Source of the DNA: Albula goreensis
Lineage: Eukaryota; Chordata; Actinopteri; Albuliformes; Albulidae
Assembly (NCBI GenBank): GCA_022829145.1
Contig: CM040763.1
Coordinates: 7,883,641 to 7,947,640 of the forward strand
Direction of reading: 5' to 3'
DNA length: 64,000 bases
Translations under genes and position numbers: made by a program
Shown here: piece after piece, positions 1 to 57,444 of the stretch
How positions within the stretch are numbered: the stretch's first letter is position 1
How the letters are laid out: each line of letters begins with the position of its first letter
The notes under the pieces: model-generated
Seen by the model: only the letters and a program-made list of their open reading frames with translations
What the model was told of the DNA's origin: nothing
The model's database searches: none

Positions 1-1651
1 ACTGGAAAACATGCAGCCTGTAAACTTTGACTACAAAAAAACCCTGAGATTATACCTGATATTATATGATCATACAAGCTGATACTGAAGCAGCATACTA
101 GCATGATTTTGTTCACAACAGACTGTTAATGATGCACTGTAAAACAGGCTCATTTCATGAATGTTGGGCAAATGGTTTCTGTGCGTGTCATACAATGACT
201 GCATTCATTCCTTTCCACTGGGAAATTTCGGAAACTGGTTGTTACTTTTCGTACAATTTGTCCACGTAATGCCATGTCAGACATAAATTCCTAGGCTAAA
301 CTCATTATAGAGACTATTTTTCAAAGGAAAACAAGTGAGAAGGAATGTTATGTAAAATGTACCTATTTGCTAACCATCAAGAACAAAAAAATACCATATC
401 AAAGCTACAGGATCAGTTAACAAAGACAGTTTGTGCAAACAGGCAAAACTTGAACATGCACTGGTTGTATGCAGACCCCATGCATTTATCACACAATCGA
501 GGAAATTCAGGGAGCAATCTGGGGGAAAGAACATTCCATTTTAAAGTGCTGATTTTGGATTAGTATTATAGTACTAGCAGAACTAAGCTCTACATGATAA
601 AACAATGGCATTTATGAGGAGTATGAGTCAGGCAAATCGAAGGCTGAGTGGACCATCCTCCAGCCTTGGGACCAGTAGCAGCATGGTGCTCTTCTGCACC
701 CAAGGACAGGAGGCTTTGGGAGGGGGGGGAAAGAGCCAAGCCACCTGGGCCTGTATCCATAAAACATCTGAGAGAAAGACTGCTGATCTGAGATCAGTTT
801 TACCTTTTCAGCTTGAGGAAGAGCTTAGGGTAGTGACTCAATAGCTTTCAGTCCAAACGCTCAATCTCGGAAAATATGCAGTGTCTTAGGCTGTCTTACT
901 GGAGTTCAGATTTCTGAGGGTCAATCTGATTGGCTATGACGGTTGAATGGCCACTTACAAATAGTCCTGCCACAGTTAAACAGTTAGAAAGAAATGGTAA
1001 ATGAGTTTTGGTCTATTAGCAAAGAACATTTCCAAATTTGGGCCATGCAATGGCACAATAGACACAGTAGTTGGCCAGGCTCACCACTATGTGTTAAGAG
1101 AGACTGGAAATGGACAGGATTAGCTGGTGATTCAGATATGAACTATGAGCTACAATATATTCGTGGGTTGAAAAGCAAAAAGTCGCATGTGTAACACTGC
1201 ACTTGTGTCAACCCTCTTCTGAGAATCTGACCAATGTCTAAAGATGCCTCTTAAATGGCCTGTGATACTATTGGTCTGCCCTTCAAGGTTGGGACAGCAG
1301 AAACCTGATCCGAGATCAAACCTCCAACTCTGAGATACATTATGAATACAGGGTCCTATGCTGCAGCAATGAGGGGGGGCAGGACTGAAGTGTTGCAGGG
1401 GAGGAGCCAGGGTTGGGTTGGTGGAGAAGGGGCGGGGCACGAGGGGGAAGAGCCTCTTCTAGGCCCCTTTCCCCCTGGCAGCTGCTGACCTTGTCACTAC
1501 TGCTAGCGAAGGAGGCAGTGGAGTAGGAGGAAGAAGAAGTGGAAGTAGTAGAAGAAGTGGCGGAAGACTCGAAGTCGGAGCTGGGGGAGGCGTCGGGCCC
1601 CTCTGTGGAGGTCGGTGACGGCGGGGGCTCAGATCGCCTCGGCAGACTTAC
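1..1651 (-). other. htt: huntingtin intron 12 (partial)
   Basis: No sign of exon 13 is seen here. The first 312 bp after the donor are GC-rich and open in the exon 12 frame, with Ser/Pro-rich low-complexity coding potential and GAA/GGA trinucleotide runs around 1500-1560. Two pieces of a dispersed palindromic repeat lie at about 776-812 and 1303-1356. The rest is AT-rich single-copy-looking sequence. Confidence 0.8.
1303..1356 (+). repeat. Dispersed palindromic-ended repeat, right end
   Basis: The piece acctgatccgagatcaaa followed by actctgagatacat and gaatacaggg matches 9190-9257 in order and spacing. A left-end-like gctgatctgagatcagtttt lies at about 782. Confidence 0.5.
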
Positions 1652-16544
<14,893 letters not shown>

Positions 16545-16720
16545 TTTAACGGGAATAATATTTACAAATAACACCACAAGCAGCGGAGAAATCGAAAACA
16601 ACTAGCTAACGTTAGCTAGCTATCTAGGAAACTGACGGCCACACCGCGTCGCGCGTGACAGAGCTGGCGACGGCTTTAACCTCGCTCCTCTCTTCCCGTC
16701 GCCAGGAATTCCGTTAACTT
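16545..16720 (-). promoter_or_regulatory. htt: huntingtin 5' leader and CpG-containing proximal promoter
   Basis: The 175 bp upstream of the ATG hold a CpG cluster (accgcgtcgcgcgtgac, about 16644-16660) and no obvious TATA box. An 18-bp perfect palindrome, ctagctaacgttagctag, lies at about 16602-16622. No ATG occurs on the sense strand between the start codon and about 16740, so no upstream ORF is present in the proximal leader; the human leader has one. The transcription start itself cannot be placed from sequence alone. Confidence 0.6.
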
Positions 16721-17750
16721 TAGTCCAATATTTCCTTCAAATGAATGGGACGTAGTTGATTTGACATCCAAAATTGTAAGCCATCTTTAATGCACCCTCC
16801 CTCCCTCTGAGCAAGGAAGTGAATGCCCTGACAGCGTGGGGAAAGACGCGCTATTGGAAGCCACTCAGCGTTGGCTTTCCTTTGATTGACCATAACATGG
16901 AGCAATGAGACTCACAGTGGCTCTTTTTGCGGTTCGGAAGGAGGTCGATGTTACATTTATTTACTCCCACAAGAAGCGAAGCGTTTGCATGCTGTGGAAT
17001 CATATGATCTTGGAATGTGGGAAACACGACTGTAAACCCTGGCCAATGAAAACACTGACGTGCAGTCCCCTTTCATTACCACTACAGATGGCATAATAGT
17101 GGGGAGACGTGCCGTGCAAATTGTTACTGCAAGAAATTTTATAAAATGCTCATCTCCGAAAGCTTCATGCTTATGGCAACCATTTGTATACCAGCACTGG
17201 CAAATTGTCGCAATTTTGAAGTTACTTGAAAAATATTAGGCAATATATTATCTTCATTGCAAATCCCTTTAGTATATTTTTGGCTTAATACTTTGCTGGA
17301 AAACGTATGGTAAAATATTTAATGTATGCATGTAGATGACTGGATATGAGGGAAAATAGTTTTTCAATTATTTTGAGGTTATACTGTGTCAAGGTCAACA
17401 CATCACAATTGATTATGAGCATTTACCCAAAAGAAAATGTTATGCAACACAAAGAATATATGTTATTCTCATACCAAATACAATATTGAGGAAGATTATG
17501 TTTAAAAGTTTTTTTGTCTTGTCAAACAAATGACATAAATGGAGAGCACATTCAAATAAACTATTTAAACTAAGCCCAAAGTATTAACTCACATAACTGA
17601 TAAAGCACTCACGAAAGGTATTAAAATAATAATCCTGACACTGCTTGTGTAGCAGTCATATGGTAGCATATTTAACACTTCATGTGCACTAGTGAAAAGG
17701 TATGATAAAGAAGCATGTATGAAAAGAACCATATAACACAAAGACAGTAA
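16721..17750. other. Intergenic spacer between grk4 3' end and htt promoter
   Basis: About 1 kb of mostly AT-rich DNA. A second CCAAT, on the plus strand, lies at about 17042. I see no gene. If the grk4 poly(A) site is placed correctly, this short stretch must hold the whole upstream htt promoter. Confidence 0.6.
16853..16857 (-). promoter_or_regulatory. CCAAT box upstream of huntingtin
   Basis: CCAAT on the sense strand (ATTGG on the plus strand), about 310 bp upstream of the htt ATG and upstream of the CpG cluster. It is a plausible NF-Y site, but the motif is short and could occur by chance. Confidence 0.4.
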
Positions 17751-17770
17751 ATTTATACAAACGGCAGTGT

Positions 17771-17776
17771 TTTATT
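17771..17776 (-). terminator. grk4: Distal poly(A) signal AATAAA for grk4
   Basis: Last of a group of three sense-strand AATAAA hexamers (18198-18203, 18109-18114, 17771-17776). As the most distal one before the htt promoter zone it is the best guess for the end of the longest grk4 transcript. Confidence 0.45.
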
Positions 17777-18197
17777 TCATAATTACAAATGTCATATGGT
17801 ACAACACCCAGTGATAGAACTTGTACAATTACATTGACTGCAGTGGTTGAAAGACATGACTGTACAACTACAAAATCAGTCACCTTGCATTAGTAAAGGC
17901 GGCATCCAATATTTCTGATCTGTTGGCACCAGAATATAATTTACAAACAAGAAACCTGAAGGTTACTACCAACACATGCTTGATTAGTAAAACATTTTAA
18001 AACAGGCATTAAAATGCACTTTGTGCAGACATTCAAACTGATAAACGTATTTCCTTTCCAGCTAAATAGGGACACTGAATGTGGCTGGATCCGTTCCTCC
18101 AATTAACCTTTATTTCGTAAAGTTTCTTTTTTTCTCTGTTAAAGAATATCAAAACAAAGAGTAACGGTCTGGCAATTGGCACTCAGGTAAAGTCAGG

Positions 18198-18203
18198 TTT
18201 ATT
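18198..18203 (-). terminator. grk4: Alternative poly(A) signal AATAAA for grk4
   Basis: A sense-strand AATAAA hexamer, with another at 18109-18114. Use of either would shorten the 3' UTR by about 0.3-0.4 kb. Confidence 0.35.
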
Positions 18204-20512
18204 CCCATTTGAATTAGTTACTCCATCCTTGTGGATGCTCCATGTGGCATAAATGCCAATAAGTCCTGTAACAGGCCTGACTTGACTACCACTAACCCCA
18301 GAAGGAACCCACATCAGGTCCGTAAGTTGCCGCAGAGCTGCAGAAATTGGAGGGAAATCATAGCCCTAACTGAAAAGAGGTGCACTTATCCTGCCTTGCC
18401 TGAAGAGGTCTAAAAAGCTTTAAAAATGTCCAAAAGCTAGCCTACATCTGAAAAGTCAACACATCAAATGCAGGATGACAAATCTTGACAGGTTTCCACA
18501 TAAAGGCATCTGAAATGGTTAGCAGGAACAACCGATGGCACGGAAAGACAGGATTTGGGCACCCCTGAATAGAAAACATTAAGTTCTCAGCTAAAAGAAA
18601 AGGCAACAGTATTCACAACATCACACAATGTACAGAAATCTAAGCAAGCCCTAATAGCAATTTTAAACTATGATTCTGATGTTACATAATGATGTTTACT
18701 GCAGCAGTCAATGGATGACTGTCTGTGTCTAGTTTGTCTCAGCACAAAACTACCTTCTCAGTGAGGCTTTGAGAGCTAAGCATTACAGTCAGAAATTCAA
18801 GAGCAGTTTTACTTCAGCAACTGTTGTGGCTTTTTTTTTGTTACTTTACAAAGAAATCAATAATCTTTATGTGAGGAAAAATTCACAGACGTACAAAGCA
18901 CCCATCATGAGACCCTCTTGTTAAGCTGTAGTTTGGATGTTAATGTGGGTCTGACAAATGTTTTGAGAACAATCACAGGTGGAAAGGAAATAAGACAGGA
19001 GCAGTAAGGCAAAGTGGGGCCATGCAAAAAAAGTTCCAGCGCATGTGAACCCACTTCGTGTCCTAGGACCTTTATCTGTCACTAAAGTCCTTGTCCAAAC
19101 CATGAAAGTACTCCTGGTGGCAGAGAATGAAGAGGTAGCCTGTATGACTAGAGGTTGTCTGCAATGGTCAAATGATTGTTAGTCTTGTCACAAGTTCTCC
19201 GATGTTCTTTGTCCCATCGTATGCCAATGATAGCCCCCACACTGAGTTAGTGTTGGAAAAGCCGTTGCTCCTCTTCTTTTCAAAGACCAATTTTTGAAGT
19301 GTCAATGTAGGTGCTTTCTGAATCAGTGAACATCAAATATCATGATTTACTAAAGGCATATTAACATGGCACATATAATGTATCAAGTTTTTCACAGTAG
19401 TAAAAAGAAAAAAGCTTACATCAACAGATTTAAACAGTATTTCAGGCGCATTCTACAGGTAAAAATAATTTCATGTCATCTTGGTAGCACTAAAAAAAAT
19501 TAGTAGTATCCACTTTCAACAAATCATTCTCAGTCACACTGTGAAAATCATTTTTTTTTCTGTCAACATAGTTTACCCTGGTACAACAAAGTGCAAGTTA
19601 AACAACATTGTGATTTTGTAATTTGAAGCTAAAGCTAAGTTACTATGAACAAGGGATTTACAAATTCAACAAGTCACTCACATGGCCTCTTTATAAAAGT
19701 ACTGGAATAAATCTTCATGTTCAACTCTGGTCACTTTACAACTAATGGAAATACTTCAGCTGAACAGACTGTGAATGAAAGTGCAGCCTGTTCACAGTTA
19801 CTTGCTTCTTTGTAAGGAACATTATTTATCTGTTAAGACAGAATGTCGACGTACAGTATCCACTTAGGGGAGTGTAACCAGAGGCGGAAGAGACAAAACA
19901 AAGTCTTCATGAATGACATGAATGGAAAAGTGTAACTTCTTACATAAAACAAGTTTAATGTCAAGTGATTGGGCAATGCATATTTTCAGCAATTATTTTT
20001 TTTCTCTTGGATCACCTTTAGGTTCTCCAGCACCACTGTACAAATCAAACTGGGATTTTTATTTCCATTGTGGGTCTTTCATTATATTATTACAGAGACT
20101 TTTACATTTAGTGGATACATATCAAAGCAAAAATACAAATATTACACCACCCACTAGAGAACATGAACTACTGAGGTTTGCAACAGATTCTCATTCAGAG
20201 AGAACACAACAAGCGCATCAATGTAAAATTAAAGCCATCTCAGTATGACACCAAGTGGGATCAGGGCCAACCAGCTCCTCCCATTATCTATTCATGTTAT
20301 GATGAACACATGACAAGCCTTTGGCAGAAAACCTGCTAAACAGCTTTACATATGCCACATAATATAAAGCAACATTAAATCACTGACCTCCCAAAACCCC
20401 ATTTAAAATGACTTTTTGTTAAATTTGCACATATGGTGATGTTGCTAAAGTAATTTAAGATATATCCATGAAGAGCAAAAGCACAAAAAGGCAAAACCTG
20501 TTTGTGTCTTTA

Positions 20513-20540
20513 TGTGTGTGTGTGTGTGTGTGTGTGTGTT
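20513..20540 (+). repeat. (TG)14 microsatellite
   Basis: An uninterrupted TG run within the presumed grk4 3' UTR, hence (CA)n in the transcript. Confidence 0.95.
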
Positions 20541-21921
20541 TTTATACCACATTTACTGTGAGGCCCTTGTCAACAACGAACAATGTAGAACATAACGGTT
20601 TATGTATAAGGTTCTGTTCTTCTATATTAAGGCAAGTCATTGACTCAAATGAACAAAAAGAATTCTAGGCACCAGTTTATTCCTAACAACAACTCTAAAC
20701 CTCACTCAACAGATCGGAATGTTATTATGTATTAACCAGTTAGGACGTTAGCTTCCAACACTTGGTTTGCAATTTTCTTGCTAGGATCATTTTTGTATGA
20801 TGAACTACAGAAAAGGCACAACACTCAATCTAATGGAAAATAGGAAATACTGTTATTGAGCAACAAGACTGATGATTTTAGCTCAACAAAAGTATCTGAT
20901 ATTATCCATCAAATCGAGTGTTACACTTTCCTTTCTTAAAAGGTTATATTTTACAGAACTTTGTCTTAGTTCAGCACAAACACACCGATTTTCGTTAAAA
21001 CAACCATAACTTAAACAGATCACATCACTATGCATGATAAAGCAGGTGGCTTCTGTGATCACATGACACAGATGAAATTCCACTGAAAAATAATGTAACA
21101 GACATTTTAATCAACTTATTGATACTGTTGAAAACAAACTTTTCAATTATGGGCAGACATCTGTCTTCCCCAGCAACATCAGTGAGTGTCCTATCTCTCC
21201 TTTGATTATGATCAGGGCTCAAACATATGTGCATGTGGTTCTAAACATTAGAATCATAAAATTGTTAAAGTGTGCTTATCTAGAAAGAGGAATGACTGAC
21301 AAGCCAACGCAATTCTTTACTATGCTAAAGCAGCTGCACCACAACAGAATGTTACTTGTCTTTCACCTGCTGGGGAAAAAAAAACTACATTGTGAAGGAC
21401 AATTCAGACATAGCCAAAGAGAAACAACAGCCAGACCGACCTAGTCCTCTCCCACAATCGTCAACCTGTTGAAGGTGCCGTGGACAGAGTTCCTTTAAGG
21501 TCGGTGAAAAGATCTGTTAGCAAGTCTTGCAGCTGTACTTATGAAAACTTGATGTGCTAACACTATATGTTTGCCAAAATATATGAAACAAGTTAAAAAG
21601 ACATGATGCCCTATGCTACATTGAAAAAAAAAATATTACAGTTACCATACTGTGCTTCTTTAAAAAATCCTTAAATACACATTTTGTACACTCATTCTGA
21701 AGGAGAAAAAATATGTATGCATTCAAGTGGTACTTATATGGCTTTTTGTACAATACAACTTTTAGTGAAAATATACATCTAGACATAATTCAAGTAAAAA
21801 TGTACAAAATATTTAAACTCATACTTTTTTTCTTTAATTATAATACACTTTTAATACAATTCATAAATACAGTAAAACATTCATTTTGTTAAGATTGCGA
21901 TGTTTTGGCTGACAGAGTGGT

Positions 21922-52295
<30,374 letters not shown>

Positions 52296-53504
52296 TTATC
52301 ATTCTCACATGGCAGTGAGTTACACTTTCCTTTTGATGGACCAAACTAAAACAGCATTCATACATCTTTTTTCCCCCATACAAGTCAGTTCTGCGATTGA
52401 ATATTTATAAAAGAAGAAATTCAGACTGAATTGCTCCAGGGTTCAGTGTCCCATCTACAACCTCAGAGTTACAAGCCCCAATCCTTAACCGCTGTTCTAC
52501 ATTACAACCAACAGTCTCAGTTTTGATGAAACAGAGAATGAAATGTGGACCGACACCGACAACAGTGCAACCCATTCTGCCAAAAGAAAGGAGAGAGCAG
52601 CTGTCATTTCTCAGCTGTCACCTCCAAGGTTTCAAACCACGGCAGGAAGCAGAGAGCTTCCAGCGGAATGTGGAAAGGATAATTCAAATGGCTGAGAAGG
52701 GCATACACAGGCTTGGTCAGATATACATAATGTTGGTCAGAGTAAGAGTGCTGATCCAGGATCAGTTTTGTCTTTCAGCTCTCCATAAAAAAATAAGGTT
52801 ATACTATGGAAAACAGAAATATGCACCCGTTTCAGCACTCAAACGTTGAGATGCTTTTTGACCACAGGCATACCCACACAAGAGAGAAAGAGTGAATGAG
52901 AGAAAGAAATTAACACAATTAGCAAAACGCAATTTAAAAAAAAAACACAAGAAGATATCTCTGTGATGAAAAAGGCCGCAGGAGAGCAGGCCTGCTTCCA
53001 GCCTCACGCTGCTTCTTCGCATAATGATAAGATTAGCGCTGGCTGGGGCTTGCACTGGCGGTCTGTCATGGATGACTGTGAAATGCCAAAGCTCTGACCC
53101 CTGTGTGACCCCCCACGGCGGCGGTGGTGGCGGCCCCTGGTACGCACCAGACGTGCTCCAGAGCAGGCGGCAGGTCAGGCCCCAGAGCAGGGCTGGGCCC
53201 AGGTTATCTGTGCCGCGCGCTTGTCATTCGTGGTCAGAGGGAATCCCAGTCATCACACAAAGTTCTGGGTAAACAGGGCCATCTCATCTGCAGCATTCCA
53301 CGCCAAATTCTGCACTTGATTATTTAACTAACCTCATCAGTCACTTGATCTGACAGCCCAGTAAAATTTCTTGATAAGTTTAGAAATGATAAAAAGCCTC
53401 TTCTGGCGTCCTGACATAAAATGTTTACTGTAGTCTGAGAGAACTGGCACTGCTTTGTGGAGCAAATTAGCCAATCAAACCAAAGTTTTTCAATCAAACC
53501 ACTT

Positions 53505-53545
53505 TTGCTTTACAGTCATATTATCCAGAGCAACTTACAATGAGA
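53505..53545 (-). repeat. V-SINE 3' fragment, minus strand
   Basis: The sequence ttatccagagcaacttacaa is the reverse complement of the V-SINE signature ttgtaagttgctctggataa. Only the tail remains. Confidence 0.55.
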
Positions 53546-53626
53546 TGATGAGATGGCAATGCTAGTGTCCCATGTATCTTATCTTATCCCATGTATAAGG
53601 CTGGTGAGGCATTGATAATTATTATC

Positions 53627-53629
<3 letters not shown>

Positions 53630-53658
<29 letters not shown>
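53630..53658 (+). repeat. (ATT)n microsatellite
   Basis: About nine ATT units, preceded by imperfect attattatcag. Confidence 0.95.
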
Positions 53659-53659
<1 letters not shown>

Positions 53660-54880
53660 CTAACAATGATCATAATAAATAATAAGAATAACACTGCAAC
53701 AATAGTAAGGTACACTTCTCAGCATTACCTCTCCAGACAGACCCCACTGCAGTTTACACAATAATCCGATCCAAACACAAGCTTTCCCAGACCCCACTTG
53801 GGAATTCGGAGGAATTCTGTTTAATATGGACCAAAGCCAAGAGGAAACAGCAAAAAGCCCATCAATTCTAAATCATGCCCTAACCATCTGACAGTAACAT
53901 TCAAAGGCCACGTCTAAGACTACTTACACAGAGTAATCTACCTCCCCCCCGGCCCATCCCCTTTAAAAGCAGCTCATCTTGTTTTCCTTCCCTACACGAT
54001 TAAGTCATGACCGTCCTGTTTCATGGTCACATGGTTTCCTGGACACTCAACAAAGAGAGCTACCGTCAGATAGAGAGTGTGTTTCCTCACTACCAAGGGC
54101 TGGTCCCAGCACTTTGAAGTTTTCGCGAGGTGACACTCCTAGAGTTAGGTAACCGTTTCAAAATGTCTGCAGAATAAACAACTGACTGGCCTCCTTCGTC
54201 ATAATTTCCATGCCTCAGCAAAGCATCATAAGAGATCCTTAACATGAATCCCTTCAATACAAGACAATAGCTGCTCCCAAGGCAATGAACACATGAATAT
54301 ACATACTAACAGTGCTAACATACTGTGTGATTCATGGTTTAGAAAACTGTGCCTGCAAACCAAAAGGTTACAGGTTTGAAATACAGGTGGGGAAACTGCT
54401 GCTGTACTTCCGTGCATGGTCATTAACATAAACCACTTCAGTAAATATACAGCTGCAGATAGCTTGCCAAAATTAAGCTCTATAATTCTGTCCATTAAGC
54501 AAATATGTAACATAATGTTAGTCTGTCAGTTTGGTTTATCGGTAAACCTCAGTAGCACAAACCCAAGGGGGAAAACAGAAGATTTTTTTGACCATAAATA
54601 ATCATCAGAGAGATGAGCAATGACCTCATAGGCGATGTCACAAACGGTCTGCGTGTGGTCTGCGCTGTACCCTGCCATTAGCTGTACTCCAACTCACTGA
54701 ACCCTTTGTATAGCAACGTAACCACCCCAAGCCAGTGTATATCCCTATGATTTCCCCTATGAAATTACACCCCCTTAACAGTCCTATTAAATCAAACACA
54801 ATGTACTTACAAACGTTTTTTTTAAACCTCTCTGACGCTAACGCTGCCCTCACGATATCCACTGGGTCAGCTCAGCTGAG

Positions 54881-54898
54881 TTTTTTTTTTTTTTTTTT
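54881..54898 (+). repeat. Poly(T) run, 18 bases
   Basis: An uninterrupted T run, hence an A run on the grk4 sense strand. No element body could be assigned. Confidence 0.9.
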
Positions 54899-56627
54899 AT
54901 GTTTACCATCACAAGTTGAACAAACGTTAGAGGATTAGGCAAAATGTACGCGAAAGGCACTTCACGATCAGGACAAAACCCTGGCGAGGACCACAGCAGG
55001 GAAGAACTTTGTCGCCAACAGAATGTTCCAGTTTTCTGTATTCATGGACATGAAAGGGGCCGCGGGGCCACCTTTAGCTTGTCCATGGCAGCAGAAGGAA
55101 AGGTGTGTGGCATGGGAAGTCATGAAACCAACGGTCACGCCCTGGGGTCAGGGCTCATTTGAGTCCTTGTGTGTCCCAGTGTGCCCAGCTCCCAAACACG
55201 ACCCCTCTGTAAACTTTTTCCACCCCTCATTCACCCACACCAAAAACTGCAAGTCTTAGCCAGGGCCATCAATATGACCGACGCTCAAAAAACAGGAATG
55301 AAGACAGATGACAGAACTCTGATTAACCCAACCCAGACAAAGAGAAGTTACCGTGACTCAAGAGACGAGCATGTGAATGTACTGAAATAAGTTCCCCCTA
55401 AAAAACACTGGATGAGTGAAAGATTTGTTATAGTAGTCAGGCAGCAAACAGACAACTTGATGGTACAAGGAAAAAGAGGTTTTTTGGATGTTCGTGTCTG
55501 TACTGAAAGTGTAAACACATCATGTTATTTTCACCATACAGTGAAATTATGTTTTTTTCCCTAGAATTTGCTCATGAGACCACAAATGAGACACCATATG
55601 CGCATGTGTAAGTTGAGACTCTAAGTCCTTAAAAAATGCCAAAATAAGACAAATATAAACAAGACAGACTTTCAGGATTATGAGAGTGAAGTTCAAGCAA
55701 GGCTGCAACCAATGTTTAATCTATCTTTGACGCAAATTCAAAGGACATCAGCTCTATATATGGAGCAACACAGGCCATATTTATTTTTCTTACCAAAAAA
55801 CATGGCGAGACTCAATTAAACAGACAAGGATATAGTTTTTGATTATCATACAAATATGAAAAATAAACAGTCATATCTGCCTCATTTTACATTTCCTGAA
55901 TGGACCCTTTTTTGATAGTGTTTCTGTCTCCACCAGTAGGAACAGAACTGAGTGAATTCTCAGCCCTTGGCTTTTAGAATTTCACAGTTTCAGGCATATT
56001 TTCTAACATACTGTGATCATATCATTAAAATTTTGCAACAGTGCTGCCTATTAACCACAATGCCTGCCGCAGGCAAAAGGAGGTCATCATCTCAAAGAAA
56101 AACCGCTGATAAAACCAGCATAGAATGATTGATGAAATTCAGGACTTTTCTGTTGATTTTACTGACGATGGTATGAAGTGCGCAAGTCATTATGTCATTG
56201 CTAAAGATCTCATTTTCATGACTTTTAAGTTAACTAATATTATGACCGAATACAGTACTTGGACTCAACGGATCAACATAAGATCAAATAAACCCAAAGT
56301 AAACTTGATATCTGCATTTATTTATTTATATATTCTTATTATTTCTCAAAATGAAAGAGGAGAATGTATTTTTGTTGGAAACTAGCGACAGAAAATCACT
56401 GGTCTCTGATGTATCATTCATGAACTCATTTTGTAGACGTGAGCAGTCTGAAAGGGCCTCATGACTGGGCCATACGAAAGACCTACCATGGTTATTCAAT
56501 ATCAATGCTTTAATGAACCAATATTAATGCTTTAATTACGTTGTTGCATGCAAACTAATCGGCCTGGGAGTGTTACTGACCAGGCAATCCATATCACTGT
56601 TACACATATAACTCCTTGTCATGTGCA

Positions 56628-56865
56628 TTAGGAGTGGCAATGGCACAGTAATATGGTTAAAGAGCTGGACTCGTAACTCATAAGTTGCAAGTTCAATTCC
56701 CAAGTATGGCATTGCTGTTGTGTCCTTAAGCAATGTACTTCACCCTAGCTGATCCAGTACATTCCCAGTGCTATGCAGCTGTGTAAATGGATAGTGTGTA
56801 TGTGAGCTATGCTAGCAGCTCTGGATAAAGGTGTCTGTTAAATGTCTAAAACGTAAATGTTGATG
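56628..56865 (+). mobile_element. tRNA-derived V-SINE, nearly complete
   Basis: The head is gtggcaatggcacagtaata then a box-B gttcaattcc at 56691-56700. The middle is tgtgtccttaagcaatgtac, and the conserved end is agctctggataaaggtgtct then gttaaatgtctaaaacgtaaatg. The order of tRNA head, body and V-type tail is that of teleost V-SINEs. It reads as the best-preserved mobile copy in the window. Confidence 0.8.
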
Positions 56866-57282
56866 AATGCTGAGAGAAGCCATGAATAACTTTATGAATG
56901 CATCAACCCTGCATCGTGTCTTTCAGCCACATGTGTAGTCTCAACACTGTTGCAGAAAAATACTGACTTTCCTGGGCCTATGCAGCAAGAGCCAATATCA
57001 ACCAACAACAGGACCAGAGAATTAAAAAAATGGCTGTTTGTGACAATATCAGATAATTAATAATTATTTCAACTAAAGCAATTCTTTGTTTATTCCTTTA
57101 TTCTGAGGCAGCTATCACTGGAAGAGTGGTGTACGATCTAATCATTTTCCCCACACTTTTCAACAGAGCAAGAACTTATCTGTCTCAGAGGCAGCCTGAG
57201 AAGCCACACTGGGCCACAACTAAGTGTTCTTTGATGGCATCAGACAGAGTTCTTGATCTAAACCAGAGATTCTCTGTCTTTA

Positions 57283-57444
57283 TCCTGAGAGCCGCAGGGT
57301 GTGGTGGTTTAGTTTTCACCTTACATTCCACAGCCAGTTCAGATACAAGGAACCCAGTGAGTTAACTGAGTAATCAACTGCTTTAATTGATCAATTAAGT
57401 GCTGAGTAGCGACAAAAACCAGCCCACCCTGCGGCTATTCAGGA
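57283..57444. mobile_element. MITE-like element with inverted ends, copy 2
   Basis: The left end tcctgagagccgcagggtgt and the reverse complement of the right end, tcctgaatagccgcagggtg, match closely. The total is about 160 bp. No coding capacity, so it would be non-autonomous. The family is not named. Confidence 0.65.

Larger units (their letters stand above)
17750..21921 (-). other. grk4: Probable grk4 3' UTR
   Basis: After the stop codon about 4.2 kb of AT-rich sequence has no splice-bounded coding segment and no other gene, ending with several sense-strand AATAAA signals. A (TG)14 microsatellite lies at 20513-20540. The extent is inferred only from poly(A) signals; a shorter 3' UTR ending at ATTAAA (21833-21838) or at AATAAA (20676-20681 or 20058-20063) is also possible. 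Confidence 0.5.
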
